NCBI RefSeq assembly: GCF_002095535.1
Contig: NZ_MLJI01000002.1
Location: 951,751 to 1,015,750, forward strand
DNA length: 64,000 nucleotides
Direction: 5' to 3'
Source of the DNA: Pantoea cypripedii
GTDB taxonomy: Bacteria > Pseudomonadota > Gammaproteobacteria > Enterobacterales > Enterobacteriaceae
Positions 1-8,914 of this stretch are shown here, in pieces. Every line of letters begins with the position of its first letter. The stretch's first letter is position 1. The translations under genes and the position numbers were made by a program. Below the pieces are notes generated by a model. The model made no database searches. It saw only the letters and a program-made list of their open reading frames with translations, and was not told where the DNA came from.

Positions 1-968
1 AACAAGGTAGAAACGATGATCGGTAACCCAAAGGCAATGGCACCGTAGGCAAAGGGGGAAACGAAGGACATCACACTGGTCAGGATGGTACGGCGCAGGT
101 AGTGGCCCCGCAGCAGTAAACCGTAGTTCTTCCAGCTTGCTTTGTGTTTGATAGCGGTTGACGAGCCTGCCGCTTCCGCCTGTGGCGCGGCCACTGCCGG
201 AATGTTATAGGACACGCGCAGGATTTGCGCTGCCTGCTCCAGATCGCCCTGATTGGCAGCCCATACCGGAGATTCCGTCATATAACGCTTACGAATCGTC
301 AGGATCACCAGCGCAGGTACCGCACCAAATCCGACAATATAGCGCCACAGGGATGCTGTCTGGCTTTCCGGCAGCCAGTAAAAGAAGGCCAGCACCAACA
401 GGTAAGAAACCGAGATGGCTGCGTACCAGGTCGGACACCACATGGCGATACTGGCGGCCTTGTTACCACGCCCTTTTAGCCGGGAAAACTCAGCCAGAAA
501 TGCCATCGCCACCGGGAGGTCAATGCCGATACCCAGCCCCATAATAAAACGGCTGATGCCGAGCACTTCGGCGTTCGGTGCCAGAGCGCCCAAGATAGCG
601 GCAAAGACAAAGAAAAACATATCCGCCATAAAGACACGATAACGGCCAATCTTATCCGTCAGATAACCGCCGATCAGCGCGCCGACAATGGCACCCATGG
701 TGATCGCAGAGACCACCAGACCAATGCCTTTTGGGCCAAGACCGAATTCACGCGTGATGTCTTTTACCCCGAAGGCCAGTGCACCGAGATCGTAGGCATC
801 AAGAAAAATACCGCCGAGCGCAATGGCAACAATGATGCGTGCATTGCTCCGCGCCTGGGTGGAGTTGTTGACTAACTGGCTGACGTCGGAAGCGCTGCGG
901 ATGGTGTGAACAGCTGAGCCTGGTGATTCAGTCTGCTCGATTTCATTAGTTAAAGTGAGTTGTGTCAT
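1..968 (-). CDS. MFS metabolite:H+ symporter, partial (runs off the left edge)
   Basis: About 322 codons are visible from an ATG at 966-968; the C-terminus lies outside the window. The polar N-terminus is followed by a first helix with LGGIFLDAYDLGALAFGV, the GGYLTDKIGRYRVF loop typical of the major facilitator superfamily (motif A, G-x3-D-x2-G-R), a second loop GLGIGIDLPVAMAFLAEF, and a central RKRYMTESPVWAA segment. These features match the sugar and aromatic-acid porters related to E. coli YaaU and YdjK. It would be an inner-membrane proton symporter. The gene upstream is a stump of a PQQ-linked dehydrogenase of the quinate/glucose type, which makes an aromatic or polyol acid a possible substrate, but that is inference. 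Confidence 0.85.
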   Translation of the reverse strand, partial: MTQLTLTNEIEQTESPGSAVHTIRSASDVSQLVNNSTQARSNARIIVAIALGGIFLDAYDLGALAFGVKDITREFGLGPKGIGLVVSAITMGAIVGALIGGYLTDKIGRYRVFMADMFFFVFAAILGALAPNAEVLGISRFIMGLGIGIDLPVAMAFLAEFSRLKGRGNKAASIAMWCPTWYAAISVSYLLVLAFFYWLPESQTASLWRYIVGFGAVPALVILTIRKRYMTESPVWAANQGDLEQAAQILRVSYNIPAVAAPQAEAAGSSTAIKHKASWKNYGLLLRGHYLRRTILTSVMSFVSPFAYGAIAFGLPIIVSTL

Positions 969-1199
969 GTTTACTATTTATCGTTGTCATCATCTAGATG
1001 TTTGGATGTCCAGACGGACAGATTTCCACATTCATCCTGATCTGGCAACCTTTTTGGCGTGATTAGTTATGAAATATCGTTATATGACAGGTAAATAACC
1101 AGGATTTAACATTGACTCAATTTGTCACCCCCACCCTGTAGGGGGCGTGTTTCTGACAGTTCTTTCGGTGAATGGATGCAAAGATAGAGAGGATGGCGA

Positions 1200-1703
1200 T
1201 CAATTAAGGCGGCAATAAATGCCGCCTGTATTGGTAGAGAAACGCTGGGCACCATGCCCGCCGCCGTAAGTTGGCCAGTCCTGGACTGCCGGCTGAGTCG
1301 AGTTGTCAAAATAAGTGCCATCAGCCTTGCGGCCAGGCATCAGCGCCACGGCAATCACCAGGAATAACAGCGCTAAATCGAGACGCGGAACCAATGCCCA
1401 ACCGTTCAGGCCGGATTCCCATAACGCCCAAATCAGGGTGGCAACGAAGCTCAAAGCGTAAAGATAAAGTTCGACTGGCCGCCTGAATAGCGTCAGCAGT
1501 CCGGTTATCAACCAGATCAACCCCATGACGATATAATAAGGGCTGCCAGACAGGCGGGTCAGCCTGAAGCCCAGCATCGTCAACACGGCACCTGCCAAAA
1601 TCAACAAAAGACCGAAGACCAGTAAACACACTGCCCTAAGTCGCGATGACCTGACATTTACTTTATGTGTTTCATCAGGATGCCTCCTGGAGACCTCGCC
1701 CAA
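1200..1703 (-). pseudogene. N-terminal stump of a membrane-bound PQQ-dependent dehydrogenase
   Basis: The 167-residue frame contains four or five hydrophobic helices and then PAVQDWPTYGGGHGAQRFS, which is where the periplasmic quinoprotein propeller begins in glucose and quinate dehydrogenases (DWPxYGxxxxxxRYS). Reading stops about ten residues later, so the roughly 600-residue catalytic domain is absent. A GC-rich hairpin overlaps the new 3' end, consistent with a deletion that fused the start of the gene to its own terminator region. The start is unclear: the open frame begins at TTG and an IS605-type end-like hairpin lies directly upstream. Without the PQQ domain no catalysis is possible. 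Whether the parent used quinate or glucose cannot be decided from this part. Confidence 0.75.
1208..1226 (-). terminator. Hairpin at the end of the dehydrogenase stump
   Basis: GGCGGC, a 7-base A/T loop and GCCGCC, followed on the minus strand by TTAATTG. It overlaps the last codons of the truncated frame, as expected if a deletion brought the original terminator close. Confidence 0.5.
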
Positions 1704-1713
1704 TCCGGCGGGG
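1694..1713. repeat. Hairpin resembling an IS200/IS605-type left end
   Basis: CCTCGCC and GGCGGGG pair around a six-base loop just before the tnpB reading frame. The hairpin resembles the one after the rear tnpB half (41582-41601, CCTCGCCG and CGGCGGGG). Imperfect subterminal hairpins are how this family marks its ends. The exact cleavage site is not determined. Confidence 0.4.
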
Positions 1714-1746
1714 AGGAAAGAAGGTGGCTTTCAGGCTAACTTCTTT

Positions 1747-2436
1747 TTGTCTTTTCACAATGACTACTGTAATTTTGTACAGATAAAACGTGCCTGCAAA
1801 TATCGGTTTTATCCAACACCTGATCAGGTTGAGCTTTTAGCTCAAACCTTCGGTTGTGTGCGTTTTGTCTACAATTCAGTTCTCCGCTGGCGTACTGATG
1901 CGTACCGACAGCGGCAAGAGAAGATCGGCTACATTCAGGCCAATGCCCGGCTCACCGCCCTGAAAAAAGAGCCTGAATTTACCTGGCTGAATGATGTTTC
2001 CTGCGTCCCTTTGCAGCAGGTCTTACGCCACCAACAGTCCGCTTTTACCCACTTCTTTGCCGGACGCGCAAAATACCCCACATTTAAAAGCAAGCACCAC
2101 AGACAATCTGCCGAGCTGACGGCAAGTGCTTTTAAATACCGTGACGGCAGGCTGTACATGGCGAAAAGCAAAGTGCCTCTGGATATCCGCTGGTCGCGTC
2201 CTCTGCCATCTGCGCCGTCAACAGTGACAATTTCAAAAGACGCAGCAGGGCGATATTTCGTCTCCTGCCTGTGCGAATCTGAGCCTGTATCACTGCCGAT
2301 CACTGCTAAAAACGGTCGGCATTGATGTTGGTTTAAAAAGATTTGTTCGTCACCGATACCGGATTCAGACAAAGCAATCCCCGCCATACCGCGAAATCCG
2401 AAAAGCGCCTTGCGTTGCTACAGCGTAAATTGAGCA
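1747..2436 (+). pseudogene. TnpB (IS200/IS605-type RNA-guided nuclease), front half with two frameshifts
   Basis: The first frame reads KRACKYRFYPTPDQVELLAQTFGCVRFVYN, the standard TnpB/OrfB N-terminus, and runs to 2325. The family sequence then continues in other frames: removing one A near 2311 gives AKTVGIDVGLK, which carries the first RuvC aspartate, and removing one A near 2338 restores DLFVTDTGFRQSNPRHTAKSEKRLALLQRKLS. Both lesions lie in runs of five A. The sequence stops at the CTAGCTAGCTAG joiner; the missing rear half has its counterpart at 41046-41558. The frame opens with TTG at 1747; the true start may be a few codons later. As it stands the gene cannot make a full protein. Confidence 0.85.
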
Positions 2437-2448
2437 CTAGCTAGCTAG
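2437..2448. other. Artificial contig joiner CTAGCTAGCTAG (copy 1)
   Basis: A 12-bp palindrome with TAG in all three frames of both strands. It lies inside the tnpB reading frame on its left and immediately before a beta-helix gene that lacks its start on its right. Bases on the two sides should not be treated as neighbours. Confidence 0.85.
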
Positions 2449-3803
2449 TTATGTCTAGTGTCGCTTCATTGCTCCCTGGCTTTGCGTTTTCTCGCACCAA
2501 CCCGGCTCTAGATCAGGACTGGCTCATGTCGCAGGAAGCGATAAATGAGATGCAGGGAGGGATGATCGATGGATCTGGTAGTACCATTTTTGTATCAAAA
2601 CTTTTACTTCTTCGATGTGGTAGTTACAAGAACATTATATTTAAACCAGCAGAAGGGTATCATGGGGCAGGTCCAATATTTTATTCAAAAAATAACTCCG
2701 TTGTTCACGAAAATATTTCTGTAGTTGGATTTTCTGGTTCTGGTTGCAAAGTAATTAGTGATGCTGATGGTCATCATAGCTTCAAAGCAATTGGAATGTG
2801 CCGTTATAATGCGAATGGTGATATTAAAAGGACTACACTCATTGAGGATGCAAACTTAGCAGTCGCGAGTCATTTGTATGTCAAAGATGCTAGTGCATTC
2901 AATATCGGCGATTTTGTCTGGGTAGGTGATGGAAAATTTAAAATTGAAATGATAGACAAGAATAAGATAACCTTAGAAAGAGGAGGGTTACCAAACTTCA
3001 TAAGTCCGAAAGTTTATAACGGTGGTCGAGATAACTGTCTTGCTGGTCAATTCGTAACCCTTGATGCTGACGATAAGAATGGTATTCGTATCGGAACTGG
3101 TGTTGAATCTTGGAGCATTGATACATCAGGGGCCACAATAGAATGCATAAATAATGCATGGTTTGGTTTATTTAATTATTCAAAAAGCTATGCTGGCACG
3201 CAGATTATAGAAAATATAAAATCAGCCTTCAATGGATATTGCGGAATTGGCCTTGGATACCTGAATTCAGGCCGTGTTATGAATTGTCACTCTGAAGGAA
3301 ATGGTAACAATGGCATAGATATTTTTGAAGGTAAGCCAGAAGTAACAATCAGTGATAATGTATCAATTGGAAATGGCGTGGATGGGATTTTCATTGGCGG
3401 CAATGGTGTTACTTCGAAAGTGCTTGATAATATAGTTTCTGACAATAGAAGGATTGGGATTTTAATAAATTCTCGCATCAATTCAATATCAAATGTGATT
3501 GTTTCAGGTAATGAAATTACTAGTTCAGGAATGAATGCAATAACTTTAACCGGAGTTGGGAGTGGTCTAATAAAAAACAATACTATTAGGGGTAGCCGGT
3601 TAAGGGCGGCTATTTTCCTTGAAGAGAAAAAAGGATTGGTAATAGAGGGTGTAATCAACATAGATAATAATAAAATCTCTGAAACTAAAAAAGGTGATGT
3701 GTCCAGTAATTATCGTGGTTACGCTAAAAGGAATAACTCCGCACAAGTTAGACTTGAAAATAACCATACTCCTGACCCTTTGGAGGTGACAGGGATTATT
3801 TAA
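2449..3803 (+). CDS. Right-handed beta-helix repeat protein, 5' end missing at contig joiner
   Basis: From residue 60 onward the protein is built of short repeats rich in G, N, I and V (for example NGIDIFEG, NGVDGIFIGGNG, RIGILINS, NAITLTGVG), the pattern of a right-handed parallel beta-helix as in pectate lyases, polygalacturonases and phage tailspikes. The first residues, MSSVASLLPGFAFSRTNP, look like the hydrophobic and cleavage parts of a Tat signal whose twin-arginine segment and start codon were lost at the joiner. About 450 residues remain. The base composition is AT-rich compared with its neighbours, suggesting transfer. A secreted or periplasmic polysaccharide-active enzyme is plausible; no catalytic residues can be assigned. 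Confidence 0.7.
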
Positions 3804-3825
3804 GAGCTAGATGGTTCAAGAACTG

Positions 3826-3845
3826 CCCGGCGTTATGCCGGGTTT
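3826..3845 (+). terminator. Rho-independent terminator after the beta-helix gene
   Basis: CCCGGC, loop GTTAT, GCCGGG, then TTT. It begins 23 bp after the stop codon of the beta-helix gene. The rest of 3846-4115 holds no convincing gene. Confidence 0.65.
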
Positions 3846-4030
3846 CGAACTTGTAAACTTGTTATCTGATAGAATAGAGTTCTTGCAACTGTATTCATGA
3901 CAAATATAAGAATAAAAGTAATGACATCATCTTACACTGGGGTATGCCATTTAATCCAAGTGGGATTAACACTATTCACCTAACTTAACCTAACAATAAA
4001 ATCCCCACCCACCATTCCATCACCGCAAAG

Positions 4031-4051
4031 CGGGGAGATTCTCACTCCCCG
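4031..4051. terminator. Hairpin downstream of yjfB
   Basis: CGGGGAG and CTCCCCG pair around a seven-base loop, 65 to 85 bp beyond the yjfB stop on the minus strand. There is no clear U-run, so its role as terminator is tentative. Confidence 0.35.
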
Positions 4052-4115
4052 TCGACAAGAGCCGGCTATGACATCCGCGAGTAAACCAGCATATCAATCC
4101 CGGTCAGGCTGCTGC

Positions 4116-4304
4116 TCAAGCGGTGGTATTGATATTCCGTCCGATTGCCGGGTTAGCTGGCAGTTGTGGAATGGATTCGAGAATGCTGGCTGCAGAGGAT
4201 TGTTGGTTATCTAACGCTTTCTTCAGTACGAGGGTATTCACCTGGCTTTTGAGATCTAGATTATCAAGACCGGAAGCCAGTGAAGTAATTTGCGAAACAT
4301 CCAT
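4116..4304 (-). CDS. yjfB: YjfB-family small protein
   Basis: A 62-residue protein, MDVSQITSLASGLDNLDLKSQ and so on, matching the YjfB family: a short alpha-helical protein with an LKSQVNTLVLKKALD helix followed by a Q/S/A-rich helix and a flexible tail. I chose the ATG at 4302-4304 because the open frame upstream (to 4346) adds residues foreign to the family, and CAGGAGCACACC supplies a ribosome site at normal distance. The family is annotated as putative motility protein, but no function is established. It stands alone, followed by the frameshifted exporter on the same strand. Confidence 0.75.
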   Translation of the reverse strand: MDVSQITSLASGLDNLDLKSQVNTLVLKKALDNQQSSAASILESIPQLPANPAIGRNINTTA

Positions 4305-4416
4305 GGTGTGCTCCTGTTCGATACAAAGAAAAAGGAAACTCATCACGGCCTGAAACCAGGCCGTGCAAGATTATCGGCATTTCGGCGCAAAAGGTTAGGG
4401 ATTAATGGAGCGAGTA

Positions 4417-5047
4417 TTACACATGGCTCATCATCATCAGGCGTACAGCAAATCCGATAAGAATGACGCTGGAAAAAAAGTTGCTGAATGCGCTGAAAGC
4501 GGATGTTTCTATCAAGAAAACGGCCATAAATACCCCCCGCCAGTGCGTACATGGCATCAAACATAAATCCAGTCAGAACAAGGACCAGACCCAGTGAGAA
4601 AAACTGCAACATCACATTCCCTTTTTCCGGATGGATAAACTGGGGCAGCAGCACGGATGTAAATAGCAGCGCTTTGGGATTCAAAAGATTCGTCAGCATG
4701 CCTTTACCCACATGCTGGATGGTATGGCGGGAATCCATGCTGGCAGGTTCGTCCGGTGCACGGAAAAAGCGGCCTGGTCGCAGCATTTTTACACCCAGCC
4801 AGAACAGGTAGGCGGCGCCTGCATATTTGACGATATCGAACGTCCATGAGTACACCCTGAACATCGTCCCCAACCCAAATGCGGCAAGGATGACGTGGCA
4901 TAGTTTGGCTGTACCGAGTCCCAGGGCAGTCATCAGACCTGCACGTTTCCCGGCTGTTGAACCCGTTTGCAACAGAAGAATCATATCGGGACCAGGCAAC
5001 GTGAAGATCATGGCAAGTGAAAGAGCAAACAGATAATAGTCAGACAT
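4417..5047 (-). pseudogene. LysE/RhtB-family amino-acid exporter with a one-base frameshift
   Basis: The reading frame starts MSDYYLFALSLAMIFTLPGPDMILLLQTG, the hallmark of LysE/RhtB exporters (TPGPDM), and carries the LLNPKALLF segment of the family. Near 4470 a run of seven T on the coding strand throws the last helix out of frame: the open frame becomes QRHSYRICCTPDDD. Removing one T restores FSSVILIGFAVRLMMMSHV and a stop at 4417, giving about 209 residues, the normal family length. A divergent Lrp-type regulator sits 120 bp away, the common arrangement for LysE-type exporters. It may be a sequencing error, a recent mutation or slippage at the T-run. Confidence 0.8.
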
Positions 5048-5167
5048 AGTCGCGGCAATCCAGAATAGTGAAGGCCGCTATCTTATCCCGGAGTGGTGAG
5101 GCAGGTGCTTGCCATTGTTTCTCTTTTAAGGCTTATAATTGGCATATTATTGCTGTAATCAACTCTA

Positions 5168-5659
5168 ATGGTAATTTCTATGCCAAAAATATCACTTGAT
5201 ACGTTTGACCAAAAGATTCTCTTGTCCCTCCAGGTTGATGGAAGGCTCACCAATGTCGAGCTTGCAGACAAGATTGGACTCTCACCTTCACCCTGTCTGC
5301 GACGGGTCAAAAATCTGGAAAAAGAGGGCGTCATAAAGGGATATACAGCCAGTCTGGACAGGGAACTGTTGGGGTTGGGAGTGACTGTAATGGTCGGTCT
5401 GAAAGTCGAAAAGCACGATCTTGAACAGGCCGGAAGACTCAGAGAGGCGCTGGCTCTGTTGCCTGAGGTCATTTCTGCCTATCTGATATCGGGAGATGCT
5501 GATTTTCTGCTGCATGTGGTGGTGCCGGATCTGAAAGCCTATGAGGTTTTCCACACCACGGTGTTACTGCAGTTACCGGGTGTGCGTGACATCCGAAGTA
5601 CCTTTGCCATTCAGGTGATTAAAGAACCTTCGCCACTCCCTCTTGGGCATATAGTGTAA
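5168..5659 (+). CDS. Lrp/AsnC-family transcriptional regulator
   Basis: 163 residues. Residues 10-55 form the winged helix-turn-helix (LDTFDQKILLSLQVDGRLTN then LSPSPCLRRVKNLEKEGVI), and the rest is the RAM effector domain with VISAYLISGDADFLLHVVVPD. It is transcribed away from the LysE-family exporter, so it probably controls that gene in response to an amino acid. Two starts are possible, ATG at 5168 and ATG at 5180; the second removes MVIS and fits the usual family N-terminus better. Neither has a strong ribosome site. Confidence 0.88.
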   Translation: MVISMPKISLDTFDQKILLSLQVDGRLTNVELADKIGLSPSPCLRRVKNLEKEGVIKGYTASLDRELLGLGVTVMVGLKVEKHDLEQAGRLREALALLPEVISAYLISGDADFLLHVVVPDLKAYEVFHTTVLLQLPGVRDIRSTFAIQVIKEPSPLPLGHIV

Positions 5660-5776
5660 GTCGGATTTATCGTGCGGCACTCATTCACAAGGTATTTGTT
5701 AACGGAGTGTAATTCAAGGTACCAATCCTGCATGCTATTGATATGATGGCACAATATAAAATTCCAGGGACAGACC

Positions 5777-6265
5777 ATGAGCTCGCCAACCATCGTTACT
5801 TTGCTTAAATATAAGCGCTGGATTGACTTCGAAACTTTAAAGGTAATTAAAGAAGTAGACACCCCTGCGAAAGCAGAAAAACGACATCTGACGCTCCGGC
5901 TGATGAACCATATTTATCTCGTTGACATGATTTTCAGGGCCAACCTGACAGGGCAGCAACATGGGTACACTGCGCTAAATACGCCGGATACTCCCTCTGC
6001 TGATGAGCTGCTCGATAAAATGGCCGCATGCACGGATTGGTATATCGAGGCGGTAACCGCCATGACTGCCGAGGATCTCGCGACTACGATAAAATTCCAG
6101 TTCGTAGACGGCGGGGAGGGTGAAATGAAGGCCGTGGATATGCTTAATCATGTTTTGTTCCACGGGACTTATCATCGCGGTGCGGTAGGTTGGTTACTTT
6201 CAGAGTGTGGAGTAACGCCTCCCAAAGACGTTTTGACGGTTTTTCTCAGAGACCATAACCACTAG
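5777..6265 (+). CDS. DinB-family metal-binding helical protein
   Basis: 162 residues with the DinB four-helix pattern: an early histidine in RLMNHIYLVDMIF near residue 43 and the paired histidines in NHVLFHGTYHRGAVGWLL near residue 130, together the usual three-histidine metal site. DinB-fold proteins include thiol-dependent transferases, but the substrate cannot be inferred. ATG at 5777 follows CCAGGGACAGACC, which supplies a ribosome site. It is monocistronic, with a symmetrical hairpin after it. Confidence 0.8.
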   Translation: MSSPTIVTLLKYKRWIDFETLKVIKEVDTPAKAEKRHLTLRLMNHIYLVDMIFRANLTGQQHGYTALNTPDTPSADELLDKMAACTDWYIEAVTAMTAEDLATTIKFQFVDGGEGEMKAVDMLNHVLFHGTYHRGAVGWLLSECGVTPPKDVLTVFLRDHNH

Positions 6266-6303
6266 ATCCGCGTGCCTGATTTTCCCACGTAGTGATAAGC
6301 ACA

Positions 6304-6323
6304 GGGTAGCTTTTTAGCTACCC
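6304..6323. terminator. Bidirectional hairpin between the DinB gene and the metallo-hydrolase gene
   Basis: GGGTAGCT and AGCTACCC pair around TTTT. It lies between two convergent genes, 39 bp after one stop and 12 bp after the other, so it probably ends transcription from both sides. Confidence 0.5.
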
Positions 6324-6596
6324 AGATGTCCGCTTCACAGCCCCAAACAGGCGATATATTTTTCGCCTGAACAACGCACGATATCCCCCGCATTTTCCGT
6401 GATATTCCTTCCTTCAAACGCACCATAAAGTTTTGCAAACTTCACGGCACTCAGGCGCTGCGTAATATCCCGGACCATCGCTGCCGGTAACGGAAGCATG
6501 TTGGGGTAACTGTAAGCGTGCAGCCAGCACCGTCTGGTTAATTTCGCCTCTCCCTGTAATTTAAGCGTCCACTTATTCCGGTTAGGTGGACACCTG

Positions 6597-6992
6597 ATGA
6601 CTGATTCTAAATCTCTGACACGCCAGCGCTACACGCCCGAATTTAAGCTGCGGCTGGTTCACATGGCGCTTAAAACCCTTGAGGAAAACGGCAGCGTTGC
6701 CGCCCTGGCGCGACAGCATAATGTTAACGACAACCTCCTCTTTAAATGGATGCGTCTCTGGAAAAATGAGGGCCGGGTCGCTACACCCCGGAGGCGTAAA
6801 ACAAAAACACCAGCATTACCCGCGCTGGTACCGGTTCAGATAGTGCATCCTGTACCCGCTCAGGTACCGCTGCCTGATGCCACCGCAGACTGCATTATCC
6901 GGCTCCCGGGCGGGGAAATATCGCTCCATAACCCCACTCCGGAGCAGCTCAGCGCGATGCTGGCGGCCATCATGCGCGGAGGACGTCCGTGA
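6597..6992 (+). CDS. tnpA: IS66 TnpA (accessory helix-turn-helix protein)
   Basis: 131 residues. The N-terminal half is a helix-turn-helix of the IS3/IS66 OrfA type (RYTPEFKLRLVHMALKTLEE then ARQHNVNDNLLFKWMRLWKN), followed by a proline-rich linker and a C-terminal IIRLPGGEISLHNPTPEQLSAML segment typical of IS66 TnpA. It overlaps tnpB by four bases (ATGA at 6989), indicating translational coupling. It is required for IS66 transposition in the family, but its biochemical role is poorly defined. Confidence 0.9.
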   Translation: MTDSKSLTRQRYTPEFKLRLVHMALKTLEENGSVAALARQHNVNDNLLFKWMRLWKNEGRVATPRRRKTKTPALPALVPVQIVHPVPAQVPLPDATADCIIRLPGGEISLHNPTPEQLSAMLAAIMRGGRP

Positions 6993-7336
6993 TAAACCTG
7001 CCATCCGGCACAAAAATCTGGCTGGTTGCGGGCATCACCGACATGCGCAACGGCTTTAACGGCCTGGGCGCAAAGATCCAGACCGCCCTCAGAGATGACC
7101 CGATGTCCGGTCACGTCTTTATCTTCCGTGGGCGCAGCGGGAGCCAGGTCAAACTGCTCTGGTCCACCGGTGACGGTCTGTGCCTGCTGACCAAAAGGCT
7201 GGAGCGTGGTCGCTTCGCCTGGCCGTCGGCCCGCGACGGCAAAGTGTTCCTCACACCCGCTCAACTGGCCATGTTGCTGGAAGGCATCGACTGGCGGCAG
7301 CCAAAGCGCCTGCTGTCGCCCCTCACGCTGCTGTAA
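6989..7336 (+). CDS. tnpB: IS66 TnpB
   Basis: 115 residues, PSGTKIWLVAGITDMRNGFNG followed by DDPMSGHVFIFRGRSGSQVKLL and FAWPSARDGKVFLTPAQLAMLLEGIDWR, the signature of IS66 Orf2 (the TnpB of IS66, unrelated to the RNA-guided IS605 TnpB). It is the second of the three coupled genes and is intact at the usual family length. Confidence 0.92.
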   Translation: MINLPSGTKIWLVAGITDMRNGFNGLGAKIQTALRDDPMSGHVFIFRGRSGSQVKLLWSTGDGLCLLTKRLERGRFAWPSARDGKVFLTPAQLAMLLEGIDWRQPKRLLSPLTLL

Positions 7337-7366
7337 TCCTGGTCACCCCGCGGGCAACCTGGTAGC

Positions 7367-8914
7367 ATGCCCGCCATGAACGAATCTCTTCCCGACGACA
7401 TCGCCCTTCTTAAACAGCGCCTGGCTGAACAGGAGGCGCTGAACCGCCTCCTGCAGGCGAGGCTGGATGAGCGCGAGCGCGAAGTTGACTACCTGCAGGC
7501 GCAACTGGATAAGCTGCGCCGCATGAACTTTGGCAGCCGCTCTGAAAAGGTGGCGAAGCGCATCGCGCAGATAGAAGCCCGTCTCACCGCCATGCAGAAG
7601 GACAGCGACGAGCGTACCGGTCGCGTGGACGACCCGCCGGTGCCACGGCCGCTGCGGCAGACCCGCACGCGCAAACCGTTCCCTGAATCCCTGCCGCGCG
7701 ATGAAAAACGGCTTAAACCCGCTGAAAGCTGCTGCCCGGACTGCGGCGGCGCGCTGTCGTACCTGGGCGAAGACGTAGCAGAGCAGCTGGAGCTGATGCG
7801 AAGCCGGTTCCGCGTTATCCGCACCGTGCGGGAAAAGCACGCCTGCAGAAAGTGCGACCGCATCGTGCAGGCCCCCGCACCGTCGCGTCCTGTCGAGCGT
7901 GGCATCGCCGGGCCGGGTCTGCTGGCGCGGGTGCTGACGTCGAAGTACGCGGAGCACACGCCGCTGAACCGGCAGTCGGAGATATACGAACGTCAGGGCG
8001 TCACGTTGGGTCGTTCGCTGCTGTCGGGGTGGGTTGACGCGTGCTGCCAGCTGCTGTCACCGCTGGATGAAGCCCTGCAGCGCTACGTGCTGACGGACGG
8101 TAAGCTGCACGCCGATGATACGCCGGTCCCGGTGCTGCTGCCGGGCAATGGCAAAACGAAAACGGGCCGGCTGTGGACCTACGTGCGTGATGACCGCAAC
8201 GCGGGCTCGGCGATGGCGCCGGCAGTGTGGTTCGCGTACTCGCCGGACCGCAAAGGGATGCACCCGCAGTCGCACCTTGCGGGGTTCAGCGGGGTGCTGC
8301 AGGCGGACGCGTACGCCGGGTTCAACGAGCTGTACCGCGAAGGCCAAATAAAGGAAGCGGCGTGCCGGGCGCACGCGCGGCGTAAAATCCACGACGTTCA
8401 CGTCCGGACGCCGTCTGACACCACGACTGAAGCGCTGCACCGTATCGGGGAACTGTACGCTGTTGAAGCCGGTATCCGGGGCAAAAGCGCATCGGAACGT
8501 CTGGCCGCGCGGCAGGAAAAAACGGTGCCTCTGCTGACCGCACTGGAAGGATGGCTGCGGGAGAAGCAGAAAACGCTGTCACGACACTCGGAACTGTCAA
8601 AGGCGTTCGCTTACGCGCTCAATCAGTGGGATGCGCTGAAATACTATGCGAGCGACGGCTGGTCGGAGGCTGACAACAATATCGCGGAAAACGCGCTACG
8701 GACGGTGAGTCTGGGGCGGAAAAATTACCTGTTCTTCGGCTCGGATCACGGCGGCGATCGTGGCGCGCAGCTGTATGGGTTAATCGGGAGCTGCCGGTTA
8801 AACGGCATCGATCCTGAACGTTATCTTCGCCATGTGCTGTCGGTAATCGCCGACTGGCCGGTCAATCGCGTCGGTGAGTTACTGCCGTGGCGCGTCACCC
8901 TGCCCGGGGAATAA
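7367..8914 (+). CDS. tnpC: IS66 transposase TnpC
   Basis: 515 residues. An N-terminal coiled coil (LLKQRLAEQEALNRLLQARL and onward) leads to the LRRMNFGSRSEK motif, a zinc-finger region (CCPDCGG and CRKCD), then the DDE core: LHADDTPVPVLLPG supplies the first aspartates, LQADAYAGFNELYREG the next, and WSEADNNIAENALRTVSLGRKNYLFFGSDHGG the final acidic region. The C-terminal IS66_C segment GLIGSCRLNGIDPERYL is present. Full family length and no visible lesions. ATG codons at 7367 and 7376 are both possible starts. Confidence 0.93.
   Translation: MPAMNESLPDDIALLKQRLAEQEALNRLLQARLDEREREVDYLQAQLDKLRRMNFGSRSEKVAKRIAQIEARLTAMQKDSDERTGRVDDPPVPRPLRQTRTRKPFPESLPRDEKRLKPAESCCPDCGGALSYLGEDVAEQLELMRSRFRVIRTVREKHACRKCDRIVQAPAPSRPVERGIAGPGLLARVLTSKYAEHTPLNRQSEIYERQGVTLGRSLLSGWVDACCQLLSPLDEALQRYVLTDGKLHADDTPVPVLLPGNGKTKTGRLWTYVRDDRNAGSAMAPAVWFAYSPDRKGMHPQSHLAGFSGVLQADAYAGFNELYREGQIKEAACRAHARRKIHDVHVRTPSDTTTEALHRIGELYAVEAGIRGKSASERLAARQEKTVPLLTALEGWLREKQKTLSRHSELSKAFAYALNQWDALKYYASDGWSEADNNIAENALRTVSLGRKNYLFFGSDHGGDRGAQLYGLIGSCRLNGIDPERYLRHVLSVIADWPVNRVGELLPWRVTLPGE

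Noticed and set aside
2437..2448. CTAGCTAGCTAG as a natural recombination or attachment site
   Set aside because: Three exact copies with no shared flanks beyond the 12 bp, each with six-frame stops and cutting genes, fit an artificial linker better.
2449..3803. Phage tailspike from a prophage
   Set aside because: No phage structural, lysis or integrase gene is near, and the Tat-like start points to a secreted bacterial protein.
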